DNA of 64,000 nt from Chiua virens. Its lineage: Eukaryota > Basidiomycota > Agaricomycetes > Boletales > Boletaceae. The stretch spans positions 1,984,001 through 2,048,000 of the forward strand of contig JAHNUO010000004.1 of assembly GCA_019787685.1 (NCBI GenBank), in the 5' to 3' direction. Shown here one piece after another: positions 45,449 through 57,280 of this stretch. Every line of letters starts with the position of its first letter. Position 1 is the first letter of the stretch. Below the pieces are notes generated by a model. That model searched no databases. It was not told where the DNA came from and saw only the letters and a list, made by a program, of their open reading frames with translations. Both the position numbers and the translations under genes were made by a program.

Positions 45449-47216
45449 ATGTCTTCTGATCTACAATCGACTATCGTGGCAATTCGGCAAAACAACTACA
45501 TCTCCCGTGCGTGCGTCTATACTCGTGGTAATCAGTCTCACAGGCTATTCACAGTCGCTATCCTGATTGCTGTCGGATATGATTACAGTAAGACGTAAGT
45601 TTTATTCTGCCATGAGTTGCAAACTGACTATTCCCAGTCCTTGTCTTTCCAAAAGAGGTGCAATATGGATTTTGTCACCGGTAAAGCTGTCACTAATTAT
45701 CATTGATAAAGATCGAGTACATCTGGGTCGGTACACAGTCGTTTCTTGAGCCGATACGTTCCTGACAAGAAGCAGCATCAACCATGGTCTTGGGTCACGA
45801 TCATGTTTCTTTTTGTGTGTACTCAATTTCTGGTGTACTTGGGACAGGGACGTCTTCTGACAAGACCTTGATAGGTTCGTTATTGTGGACTATATAACGC
45901 GGCGTGAGTGTATGCCTGTTTTAATGCATATACTGTAAGTTGACCTCAACCGTGCACCAGGTGCAATGCCCTCTGTAAGTTTGATGCCATAGAATATAAT
46001 TCAATCAAAATTTGACTGGAGGAAAAGTTGGGAGTACCTTCTTGCCTGATCTTAAAGTATGTCTTCCAAATTATTGGTAATTGGTGGATGTGTCCAATTT
46101 GCTGTGTTTCTAGACGTACGTATTTGGTTGATCACTATTATCACACATTTGGATGTATCTGATACGAGTGACGCAGTTGTGAGTATTCACCTGAAGTATT
46201 TCGCCTGTTATCAACCACTCATGGACACTTTCAGGCCAAATATTGATGCATACCGGGTCCTGGACATACATGCCCTTTCTCGGTGCAGCCGATTGTGAGT
46301 AGTCGAATTACTCTAATCAAGAAATGAATCATATGGCAGCGATTACAGTTGTCATGATCCTGCGCGTATGGGCAATGTACAATCGATCAAAACTAATCCT
46401 CGGCCTGCTTATTACCTTGGTTGTTATCGAAATCATCGCCGTCACGGTGGCTGCTGCTGTCTATACCGACTTCCCCCAGAATAAATCGAGTATGTAGACT
46501 CCGACTCAATAAACGTGTGCTACACTAACTAGTGGTCAGTGGTCACCATTCAGGTACTGGAGTATTCATTTTGCGTGCAGCAAGTTATAAACCCCGCTTG
46601 GAGTTTTGTCGCCGACATTTTCCAAATGGCATTTGGTGCAGTGTTGTGCATGGTAGCCGTCACGCAGTTTGTGAGGCAGTCGCTTCAAATGTACCGCATC
46701 ACAAAACAGTGGGAACTCAGCCCATACATAAATCTGCTCGTCAAGCAGGGTATCCTCTATTTTTTAGGGTGAGTATGTCCGGTCCCCGTCCTTATCACTA
46801 TTGTCAACCTGGAAAATCATTTTTGACAATTAACTGAGAATTTCTGTCACAGAATTCTCCTGCTAAACCTCATTGGCCTACTATTCGACACTGGAAATAT
46901 TCCAAACACCGGGTGGCAGCTCATACCAGCATCTATTGTGGAATTTGTGCCCGTGTACACTTTAACGCCTCGATTCATTATTAGCATACGGGAGGTGTAT
47001 GCAAACGATGTTCAAGGGAGACGTGGGGGAGGGATCGACAGTGGGTTTGGCTTGTTTACATTATCCAGCCGTGGTGCTGCCGGAGGACCGATGGTGTTTG
47101 CAGCCGGTACGCACACCGAGGTCATGCAGAATGCAGAGGACGATGATGGACACAATGATGGCATGGGAGACATCGAGTTAGTCGCAAGGGATGTTGGGTC
47201 CGCTCAGCCAGTGTAG
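45449..47216 (+). CDS. DUF6533-type seven-helix membrane protein, copy A
   Basis: Multi-exon integral membrane protein of the agaricomycete DUF6533 family, function unknown. Landmarks in order: MSSDLQSTIVAIRQNNYIS, VAILIAVGYDY, VLVFPKE joined to IEYIW, HQPWSWVTIMFLF, VRYCGLYNA, WTYMPFLGAAD, VMILRVWAMYNRSK, ILGLLITLVVIEIIAVTVAA, VEYSFCVQQ region with FQMAFGAVLCMVAVTQFVRQ, ILLLNLIGLLF and a cytoplasmic tail PRFIISIREVYANDVQG ending DVGSAQPV. Small introns of about 37-60 bp separate these. The N-terminal FPKEIEYIW-PWSWVTIMF block is the DUF6533 signature. Some inner junctions (near 46230) do not keep phase cleanly, so the copy may already carry a defect. Paralogues lie at 48230, 48990 and 53868 in the same orientation. 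Confidence 0.65.
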
Positions 47217-48229
47217 TTGGGGAGGTGGTGATGAGTCCAGTGTATTCCGGAGATGATTTTGATTTGCCGGCAGTGGTCGTCTCGAGATCTCAAACATGTA
47301 CTTCAGGATAAAATTATTCTTGACAACTTGAAAGCTTAAAGCAGAATGTTCGTGATCATGATCATGACCTAGATAATTCCAAGGGGAGACTCGGATAGGT
47401 AATCACTTAATGGTAGCACTGGGGCCTAGAATAATAATGTACTTCACAGTACTAGATATGCCAACATTGTGCTCAGTTGGCGGAATCTCGAAGAACTTGG
47501 ATCCCGAACCAAGTGTTGCGCGTGTGGGAATGCTCGGACACAATTTAGGCAATTTACATAATCAACGTCTACAATCAACGTCACACGGTTCTATATCCTT
47601 CCTTGGCCACAACTCGGCCAGCATACATTTCCCTATAATTGTTAACCTGGTCCGGGATCACTCAAGCCGCCCGCCATACAGCTTCCCGCACCTTAGACTT
47701 GCTCCTCAGTGAAGTTGTTCATGGTCGCAACGCTGGGACTCTCCTCAGCCTTCTTCAACGTTTCTGAGTTAGATGAACTGGTTAATTCGTCTCATCCAAG
47801 TCTCCAGAACCCGTCCTATCGGATGAATCACAGTCACGCTATCTCTAAGTCTCAAATGACGCTGACGATGCACCTATTGACTACTTGTTGACTTCCACAG
47901 AGAGTGCATGATCGCAATGCTCAAAGGCACGGTTGAATCGCTACTTACCAAGTTGTGAGTCGTTCCACCCAGTATGGGGATCAGGAAGATGGGGGTGTAA
48001 GGACGGTCGACAGACGCAGCAGTAGAACATGTAAGGGGATCAGAAGATATGCTAGATGAAGAAGGGGCCGGGAATGATATAGCTGAGTGACCTTGTCTTG
48101 CCTGTTTGACCTGATGGAGGCGCGAAAGGCAAGGATACTACTGACGAAGTTGATGCGTGTCATGGTTAGTTTCGCAACAAAGTTAACCTGCCGTTAAACT
48201 TTGCTAATAAACTTACGATCAAGCAATTA
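47217..48229. other. Spacer between DUF6533 copies, with a shared segment
   Basis: No gene supported. The part at about 47970-48180 (GTCGACAGACGCAGCAGTAG and CCTGTTTGACCTGATGGAGG) resembles 56930-57120 beyond the other end of the array. Confidence 0.4.
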
Positions 48230-48610
48230 ATATATTGAAGTATCCTGAGCACTGGACATACATCCTCTTTCTTGGCGCAGCCGATTGTGAGTAATCGAGT
48301 TGCTATAACCCAGAAATTAATTCTGTGACGGTGAATCCTACAGTTGTCATGATCCGGCGCGTGTGGGCAATGTACAATTGATCAAGACTACTCATCAGCT
48401 TGCTGCTTACCATGCCCTTTTCGAGATCATTGAGGTCATGAATTGCTGTTGTCAATAACAACCCGAAGAAAGACTCCTGTATGTAGACTCTGACTCGATA
48501 AACGCATACTAGACTAGTAACCAGCGGCTGACCGGTCAGGGGTCGCCGCTCAAGTGCTGGGATATCCATCGTTACTTGCGCAGAGCAAATATCAAAGCCC
48601 CTTTGGGCTT
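48230..48610 (+). pseudogene. DUF6533 relic, copy B
   Basis: Only the middle of the gene survives: WTYILFLGAAD, then a canonical intron and VMIRRVWAMYN followed by TGA (48379-48381) where copies A, C and D have CGA. The similarity continues through the next intron into the region matching copy A position 46545 and stops near 48610. No N- or C-terminal exons. It is clearly non-functional. Confidence 0.75.
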
Positions 48611-48989
48611 ATCATATTGTCGTATCAAACAAATGCGGAACGGTAAGCCGCACTCGTCCCCAAGAACAAAGTATTCAGCATGGCATCGCTCACAATAAGG
48701 GTGAAGAACAGGAGCCTCGCTCGCACCTAGCTGACTAATGAAATCAACAAATCTCCGCCACCCACAGCCTTTGATGGTGACCATGATCAAGCTGGAAGGT
48801 ATGCAGTTAAATTTTCATATGCAGTGTTCATTTGGCTACAGCCGCATATCGCCATGATGCGATATTATCGAAAAGAATAAATCAAGTCCCCTTATAAACC
48901 GATCACTTTGTGCAGAGTAATTCTCATACTGTCTTCCTCTTTATTACACTTCTGACCGGCCTTCCATTTGCATCATCAAGATTGTGACT

Positions 48990-50772
48990 ATGGCCTCTGA
49001 TCTACAATCGACCATCGCGGCACTTCAGCAAAACAACTATGTTTCCCGTATGTATGTCTATACTCGTGGTCTTCAGTCTCACAAGTTATCGACAGTCGCT
49101 GTCCTAACTGCTGTCGGATATGATTACAGTGAGCCCCGGGTTCTGTTCTGCTGTGAGCTGCAAACTGACTATTGCCAGTCCTTGTCTTTCCAAAAGAGGT
49201 ACTAAATACTCGTGGAATCTGTTAGACAAAAGCTGTCGCTGATTGATCATATCAATAAAGATTGAATACATCTGGGTCAGTATTTAGCCATTTCCTGTGT
49301 TGATACATTCTTGACAAGAATGCAGCATAAACCATGGTCTTGGGTTACGATCATGTTCCTTCTTGCGCGTACCTAATTTCCAGCGTACTTGGCACTGGGA
49401 TATCTTCTAACAAGACACTGATAGGTCCGTTATTGTGGCCTATTCAATTTGGCGTGAGTATATGGCTGTGACGCATTTATTATATGCTGATCTCGAGCGT
49501 GCACCAGGTATGATGCCCTCGGTAGGTTTGCATCATAAAACGTGAATTTGATTGAGTTTTGACCGTGGCAAAAGTGGGGAGTACTTTCATGCCCGATGCT
49601 AAAGTAGGTGTCCAAAGCTATCGGTTATCCATGGACGTGCTTATGGTTGCTGTATTCCCCTAGATGTACGTATTTGGCTCGCCACTATTATCACACATTG
49701 CGGAACTATCTGATCCCAGTGAGATAGTTGTGGGTATTCACTCGTAACATTTCACCTACTTTCTACTCATGAAGACTTGAAGGCGGAATATTGGGGTATA
49801 CTGAACAGTGGACATATATCCTCTTTCTCGGCGCAGCCGATTGTGAGTAGTCGAGTTATCCTGATCCAGAAATGAATTCTATGACGGTGATTACAGTTGT
49901 CATGATCTTGCGCGTATGGGCAATGTATAATCGATCAAGGGTAATCCTTGGCTTGCTTCTTACCATGCTTTTGCTCGAAATCATCGCCTTGGTGGCATCT
50001 TCTGCCTTCTACAGCAATCCGAAGAATAATTCGTGTGTGTAGACCCGGGTCGATAAATGCATGCTAGACTAACCAGCCACCAGGGTTCGCCATTCAAGTA
50101 CTGGAATATTCGTTTTGCACGGAGCAATTTGTACAACCCATTTGGAGTTTGGTGACTGACATTTCGCAAATATCACTTGCTGTGGTGTTGTGCATGGCAG
50201 CTGTCGTGCGGTTCGGGACTCGGTCGCTTCGAATGTATCGTGCCACAAAACAGTGGCGACTCGACCGGTACATCAACCTGCTCGTCAATCAGGGGATCCT
50301 CTATTTCCTAGGGTATGTCTAGTCTCCCTCCGTCAATGTAAACGTTATTTCCGCTAAATTTACATTTTTCATTGACGGTATAACTGAAACTTTGTGTCAC
50401 AGAATCATCTTGCTGAACCTCTTCACCCTATTGTCTTATACGACAAGCATTGCGACCAATGACTGGCAGTTCATACTAACAATAATCGTACAACTTGTAC
50501 CTGTGTACACTCTAACCCCTCGATTCATCATTAGCATACGGGAGTTGTATGCACATGATGTTCAGGGGGAACGTGTGGGTGGAATCGACTCCGGATTTGG
50601 CTTGTCTACATTAAATAGCCGTGGTGGTGTCGGAGGACCGATGGTGTTTGCAGCCGGTGTGCAAAGCCTGAGCGAGGTTGCGGAGAACGTAGAGGCGGAT
50701 GATGGGCGGAACGAGTGGATGGGAGACATCGAGCTGGTCCCAAGGGAGGTTGGGTCTGCTCAGCAAGTGTAG
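48990..50772 (+). CDS. DUF6533-type seven-helix membrane protein, copy C
   Basis: Same exon layout as copy A: MASDLQSTIAALQQNNYVS, VAVLTAVGYDY, VLVFPKE/IEYIW, HKPWSWVTIMFLL, VRYCGLFNLA, EQWTYILFLGAAD, VMILRVWAMYNRSR, VILGLLLTMLLLEIIALV, a domain with ISLAVVLCMAAVVRF, and the tail PRFIISIRELYAHDVQG to PREVGSAQQV. The tail is the most conserved part and ends at the same place as in the other copies. Its 5' flank keeps the same TATA-like CTTATAAA (48892) and the GCTGGAAGGTATGC box (48790). A few splice sites are degenerate, so activity is uncertain. Confidence 0.6.
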
Positions 50773-51287
50773 TTGGAGAGGTGATAAAAGTTAGTCCAAT
50801 GTGTCGGTATTCCAACTTGTAGGGTGACTCGAATGTTTTTGATATGTAATTGATCTTGTCTGTCATCAGGTCTCAAACGTGATTGTATTCGGAATAGGAT
50901 GATTCTTGCAATGGTACTTGAAAGCAGAATGTTCATGACCTACTAGTAGATGTTACATCACCTCATCTCCACATATTCGCTTCCGGCGGCTTCCTCTCCT
51001 CGCTCATCCCGTTGGCATCACCCCCGCTCACAGCCACCACGCCCTCCAATCCAAGCAGCGGTCCACGCAAGATACTGCAAAATTTGGACTGTCCTCAGCG
51101 TGCCCCGCCAGGTTATCGATATGCATCAACCACAACCTTCTCCCAGAGGTTTCACACGAGGATTTCAAACCATGGGCACCACAATCACATCGACTGAAAC
51201 ATTTCGAGGGCCGCCCATCGCAGGGGACTAGCACAACCAATTGCCTGACCCTATGCTTCCAAATACCCTCGCCTCGCCATTTGCGCC

Positions 51288-52145
51288 ATGTCCATCTATG
51301 TCGACCCGTTCGAGTACCGCATTATGATTTGCTGGACCTCACCACCCACACCTAACGTTCCCAACCCAATTCCATTTCGCCTGCGCCACTTCACTGGGTT
51401 CACCTGGAAGGTCGAAGCGTTCGTACGACCCTTGCCAATCTGATTTGGGGGGACCCAGACAAGTCTCGCATATGAACGCAAATGGGGCTCGCACTTTGTC
51501 ATCTCGGTCGATGCGCCCGTGTTGAAGGTGTCGAAGTGGTCTGCCCTCTCTCTTTAACGCGTCTTGACGACACTAAGCCAATCCATAGCTTATCCCACAT
51601 GTAGAAACGATTTCCCTCACTCCCTCCACGTTTTCCTCACTCTCTGTCCCAGGCCAATCCGGTCAATCCGCACCACTCCTTCGTTGCTCTGCACCGACGC
51701 CACACGCGATTCTCCTCTCGCTCGCGCGTCATGCTCCTTCTCACGCCTTGCTCGTGCCCAATGCCATTCGCGACGGTGCTACTATCCTCAGGCTCCCTAC
51801 CTCCAAAGCTCCGGATAGAATCAGCTTACCTCATCTCTCATCCCAACCTCCACCACATCCTGCAGAACGGGACACTTCCAACTCGAATGTCACGCGTACA
51901 AGGCGCCGCTGGGATGGAGTCGGGAGCATATGTTCTGGATCGGGGTTTTGGCTGACTACACCAACGACTTGTTCACGTCGCGTGACAGTGCGCAGAAGCA
52001 ACGTTCAGAGGCGTGGTCGTATCGTCTGCCGAGTCGGGAATCGTTCCCCCTGATGAATGATGATGACGAGGACGAACATGAACACAGCGAAGAGGGCCGA
52101 CAGGCGCCACAGCCAGAGCGTGCCCAGGACACGAAGTGGTGCTAG
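51288..52145 (+). pseudogene. Unrecognised gene with one in-frame TGA
   Basis: ATG at 51288 starts MSIYVDPFEYRIMICWTSPP, continues FRLRHFTGFTWKVEAFVRPL and meets TGA at 51441-51443, after which FGGTQTSLAYERKWGSHFVI follows in the same frame. CGA would give Arg. The 3' part reads FQLECHAYKAPLGWSREHMF, WIGVLADYTNDLFTSRDSA and an acidic end NDDDEDEHEHSEEG, stop at 52143-52145. The middle (51560-51850) is Ser/Pro-rich and its splicing is unresolved. No family is recognised. A second, partial copy of the 3' end lies at about 52660-52760. Confidence 0.5.
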
Positions 52146-52659
52146 ACGAGGGTGCGCATGCAGCTTTCGCCGCGGGGTTGGTTTTGGCGCTTCGTAGATG
52201 CGTTTTGCCTGGTCTGCCGTACGTGTCGAGTGTTTGACTAGAGGCGACATCAAGGACAGTGAGGCTGATATAGATGTATACCAGGCAGGTTTGAATCACA
52301 CACTTGACGGAAACTACGCTGGCGCAAGCTTTTGAATGCTCATACTTGCATTCATGACGTGTCGATGACGGACCAGGTTTGAAGCACAACGCAAAATAAA
52401 ATCAAGGTGGTGACGACTCATCAGATCAATATTAACAACAACCTTCCAACTAGCTTTGCTCTGCCTTTGAATGTTTGAATGCGCAGGGCCATCTGAATTG
52501 TCATCCAAGCCTGCGACACCCACGCCCGCACGGTCATGAACCTCTCCCAGATGGCCTCGCACAAAGACTTCGTTATCCCTGGGCCAAGTTCTCGCACCCG
52601 AAGATTACCTTGACTTGCACGTGCCCCTGCTACCGCCCAACCCTCCACACGCAGATCTA

Positions 52660-52765
52660 GCGTTCAGAGGGATGGTCATATGTCCGATTTCCGAGTAGAG
52701 TCGTTCCTCCCCATGAATAGTGACGATGACGACGAGGATGAACTGCGTGAGGAGAACGCATTCGA
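52660..52765 (+). repeat. Partial duplicate of the preceding gene's 3' end
   Basis: AGCGTTCAGAGGGATGGTCA at about 52661 parallels AACGTTCAGAGGCGTGGTCG at about 51999, and both run into GTCGTTCC/ATCGTTCC, CCCC-TGAATG/CCCATGAATA and then a GATGATGACGAGGA-like acidic codon run. The second copy has lost the reading frame (TGA after a few codons). Confidence 0.6.
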
Positions 52766-53867
52766 TCTTATGTGGCCAAGATACCATGGACGCTGGGTGG
52801 ACGTCTTTTCTGAACGTTGTAATTGATAGTGAGGCGAAACCAAGAGCTGGGTGGCTGATCTGGGTATCCGGTGGGGTTAGTTGGACAAATGCTTGAGGTA
52901 CGTCTACTTTCAACCTGTTTTGGGACGCGGACTGATGAGCCTGAGAGTGTAGTAGCTGGATTCTTCACGACCGTGCTGGCATATTGGAAGTCCCACATGA
53001 CAGTATGTCAAAGAGCACGACAAGTAGGGACGACTTAGAGAAGCGGTGAGGAATGTCGGATTGTATGATAAGGTGGTGAATCCATTTTAAGTTGCCGTCA
53101 TGGCTCTTACACTCGTATACCAATCTATAAGGTTGATTCGATAACAGGTGTGCGTAAGTGGTTGGGCCTGCAGACCGTAAGCATCGTCGTGTCGGACGAG
53201 CACAATTACAGATGTCGTGGTCAGTCTGGATTGCTTTTCGAGCGCCAACTATGGCGGTGTGGTAGCGCCGGGTGGCCACTGCGGCAATGATGATCATATT
53301 GTGACCCGACTATCAATTGAGCACAGTCGCACCGTGAGCTTTATTCATGCTCCAAATACCGATCAAATTCTTCATCCGGGCATACACATACTGTACTCAA
53401 ACCATTTCCGATCACCTCGGATGCCTGTGGCTGCTGTAAGCGTTCGAGTTTCCAAATCATACTTGGATTGAACATTATACTCAGGCTAGAGAAAGAACAC
53501 GAGTCTAAGCTCTACAACCGAAACTTGATGTGTGGGGGAAATGCAATACTAGTGTTGAATCCCAGACTGACAGAGGCTAACCGCGGTCACGGCTTTCAGC
53601 GCAGCGGATACCGCTCACTTTCCTTGATGGCGCACGCAGTCTATCAGTACAGCATCTCACACACACAAAGGGTCGAACAGTCCCCCTTGGCGTGCTGTGA
53701 TCCACTTGGCGAAATTAAGTATTCTTCACGATATCTGATGCTGATCGGATTGGAAGATATGCACTTGCGTGTTTCAAATTGTCATTGCTCGTACCGGCGA
53801 TATGAACACCGTGAGTGGTATTATAAGCTGATCACTTTGAGCGGAATAGCTCCTCATAGCTCTTCCT
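52766..53867. other. Spacer before the last DUF6533 copy
   Basis: No gene supported. GATTGGAAGATATGC at about 53750 corresponds to the flank box before copies A and C, showing that the duplicated unit includes upstream DNA. Confidence 0.4.
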
Positions 53868-55703
53868 ATGTATACTCTAACTATCCCGCAGTCAGCGTCC
53901 TCTGCTCTACAGTCGTCCATCGCTGCTACTCAAGAATATAACTATCTTTCTCGTACGCTCATTTACATTCATTGCAACCGTCTCACAGGCTTTCATAGTC
54001 GCAGTCGTGGTTGCCGCTGGATATGATTACAGTAAGCCATAGATTCAGTTCTGGTATAGGTTTAAAACAACTCATACGCATACGTCACCAGTCCTGGTCT
54101 GTCCCAAAGAGGTGCGACTCGTGTACTCTATCACCACCGAAATATTTCACTAATTGATAATTTATGTAGATAGAGTACATCTGGGTTAGCGCACAGCCAT
54201 ATCCAGCGCTGATAGATTCCTGACAAGACCGCAGAGTAAACCATGGACCTGGGTGTCGACCATGTTCATTGTTGTGCGCTCTGATAGCTAATTCACTAGG
54301 ACATCTTCTAACGAGACGTTTATAGGTCCGTTATTGTGGTCTGTATAATTTGGCGTAAGTTTATAGCTGTTGTGACGCATGTACTGAATGCTGACCTCGA
54401 GCATCTATCAGTGTCAGTGTCCTCAGTAAGTTTGAATTCCAAAATGTAGTTTTGATCGAGCTTTGACTGCGCTCGAAGTGGGAAGTAGCTTCATACCTGG
54501 TCCTCTAAAGGTATATCTCCTGAGATATCGGTGACTAGTGGGTGTGCTGACATGCACTATTGTATTCTTGTAGATGTACGTATTCGACCCATCCTCATTG
54601 TGCACACGTTTGAGACACATTTTTAACTTGCCAAAACAGTTGTGAGTGTTCATTTGAAGTATTTCTCTTCTTTCTATTCACAAAAACGCCGTAAAGGCGA
54701 AGCACTTGTTCTTAGCCAGCGCTGCACCTACACACTCTTTCTCTGTGCAGCCGAGGGTGAGTGCCCATGTGCTTGAGCTCCGATATGAAAGCGGAGCCGG
54801 CGGTGATGTCAATTTGTAACAGTCTCGATGATCCTGCGTGTCTGGGCAATATATGGTCGATCAAGGCTAATTCTCGTCACACTTCTCATCTTATTATCTG
54901 TCGAGGTCATCTTCGTGGTGGTATCTTTTGTTGTCTACAGTGATCCGAAAAACGAAGCACGTACGTAGTCTCTGGCTCACTGAATCTATGTACACCGCAA
55001 GTACTGACGAGCGGTCAGTCTCCACCGTCCAAATACCGGGCTATTCGTTTTGCACGGACCAATTGGCATCGCTAGTTTGGGACTACATGGCTGACATTTT
55101 ACAAATGATATTTGGTGCAGTGTTGTGCATACTCGCGGTCTCCCAGTTCGTGAGGCAGTCGCTCCAAATGTACCACGTCACCAAACAATGGCAGCTCAGT
55201 GGGTACATGAACCTGCTTGTCAACCAGGGCATCCTCTACTTCTTAGCGTACGTCCGCTCCTCTGTTGTCAACATAAATAGAATTCGTCCGGAAATTATGT
55301 TATTAATGGTGTTATATCGCTGAAACATTTTTGTCGCAGAATTTGCTTGCAGAACCTCGTTAACATGCTTTCTAATGCCGGACACTTTCCGGACGCCTGT
55401 TGGGGGTTGATAGCAGCAACTATTGCGCAACTTGTCCCCCTATACACTTTATCCCCTCGATTCATCATCAGCATACGGGAATTGCACGCACATGATCTTC
55501 AAGGGAGACGTGGGAGTGGGATTGACACTGGGTTTGGCTTGTCTGCGTTATCGACCCATGGAGCCGTCGGGGAACCGATGTTGCTTGCAGTTGGTGTGGA
55601 GGGCGAGATCGCGGAGAACGTAGAGGCGGATGGTGGGCAGAATGATGGGACGGGGGACATCGAGGAGGTATTAAGGGAGGTTGGGTCCGCTCAGTTGGTG
55701 TAG
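53868..55703 (+). pseudogene. DUF6533-type membrane protein, copy D (probably damaged)
   Basis: Landmarks match copies A and C: LQSSIAATQEYNYLSR, VLVCPKE/IEYIW, SKPWTWVSTMFIV, VRYCGLYNLA, VSMILRVWAIYGRSRLIL, VTLLILLSVEVIFVVVSF, GYSFCTDQLASLVWDYMADI, LQMIFGAVLCILAVSQFVRQ, NLVNMLSNAGHF and the tail PRFIISIRELHAHDLQG to VREVGSAQLV-like LREVGSAQLV. Near the N-terminus the segment after CTCACAGGCT is one base shorter than in copy A, which breaks the frame of the AAGYDY helix unless splicing differs. The FLGAAD exon is also degenerate (FLCAAEG). I therefore list it as a probable pseudogene, though the C-terminal two thirds are intact. Confidence 0.6.
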
Positions 55704-57280
55704 TTGGAGGTCTCGGATATGCTTTTCATATGCAGGTAGTATCTTGAGATGTCGAAAGTGATTGCCATGACCGGGTTGATGGATCGCGTAATTAGGCACG
55801 AGTCTGTAGTCCCGATGACAAAGCCACCTAAAACCAAGTTCAACACGATGCTGGATTGACCGAAAGTTGGGCTTTCTGCCAGTGGTATAAACTCAATTAG
55901 TGAGCATCATGATTGTATTAGTAAGGACCCCACCAACTGAGTATATGCGTTCGATACCTGCCCGTGGGGAGTGATGCTCTGACGGCGACAATGGCGAAGC
56001 AACTGTTGTTGCTCAGAATGGATTTGAGCACGTCGGAATGAGAGGAAATGGAACAAGAACCGCACTCAGTGACCGTGTCTAGTTGATCGTGTAGAACTTT
56101 CCGAGTCTTCTATGTGTAAAGCTTCCATCATATCGGAAAAAGATGGGGCCTCTAAAAGGATATCCAGTTAGCTATGCGCAATAAATCTTGCGCCAACCGG
56201 AGTCACCTCTGTGAAATTCAGTTTGAATAGTCTAGAGTGAATTGTAGCAGTCTTCGTCGCCGGGTGGGGCAAACAGTCCAGCTGTAGGCAAATAGGCGCG
56301 ACGGCTCTGGAGACCAGTACGCCGAACGTAACCAGTGTACGGTACAAAGTGCAGTAACAACTGTACACGTACTCCACCGGATAACTGAGAGTGAAAATCG
56401 TGTGCTACTAGCGAGGCCACTTGAAGTCTTGAACTGCCCAAAGTATGGTATCCTCGAGCCAGTGGGTTCAAACGAACAGGGAACTCACTGCAGGGAGTTG
56501 AGCGCTGTGGCTAGACAGCCATTCATTCGGTCAGTCAGCTGGGAAGCCTTTCGTTGTCAATGAAAACGATCTTTTTCTGCCCTCCTAACCGAAAGTTGGT
56601 CGTGTGGGAATTTTGAAGTACTTGACATCGCATCCCCACCTATCCGCTAGCATACGCTACCGCTATGAGAACGTTGTCCCCCAACTTCCCATGCCTTGAT
56701 CCAGGTTAGTGGTTGCGATGTTGCGGCTCTGGTTCCAAAGCTCCAGATAAACTAACTCGTATCACCCAAGCCTCCACCACCACATTCCCTGCCATGTCGG
56801 ATGAGCCACAGTCGCGCCCTCTCCAACGACGCGTACGACGCACCCCGGGAGTGATGGCGACGTCACGGCGTTGGTTCGGAATCTTCGGATACCTGCTTGC
56901 ATTACCACTTACTGAGTTAGGTGAGGACTTGGAAGACGAGGTTACGAGGACTGACGACAGACGCCGCAGCAGAGCATTTGCGGGAGCAGAGAACATACTA
57001 GGCGAGAAGGGCTCAGGTGACCCAGTGGGATGATATAGGCTGCGTGATCACGTGTCGCTTGTTTGACTTGATGGAGATTCGAAAAGTAAGGATAGTAGAT
57101 ACTGTGGCTCACATGGGTTATTCCGAACATCAGGAAATCGATGACAGTTAGATCAACAATTAGCTGGGCTTATCATGTCTATCAACAACACAATTTATGC
57201 CAGAATGATACATGCTCTGGTCAGCTTATGTAATCTCCGAGGGGGTTGTCGAGTGTTGATCCATGTGCCCTTGTGGCTAC
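55704..57280. other. Intergenic, with a small unsupported ORF
   Basis: A forward ORF near 56794-57033 (MSDEPQSRPLQRRVRRTPGV to GSGDPVG) overlaps an open reverse ORF and has no domain. Part of it (56930-57120) is the repeat shared with 47970-48180, which argues against a unique gene. Nothing else seen. Confidence 0.35.

Noticed and set aside
13558..51443. TGA reassigned to an amino acid, since so many in-frame stops are TGA
   Set aside because: Ordinary genes in the window use TGA as a true stop, for example the Ser-rich protein at 4311-4313 and the F-box gene at 8042-8044. The stops cluster in repeated or mobile genes, so mutation explains them better.
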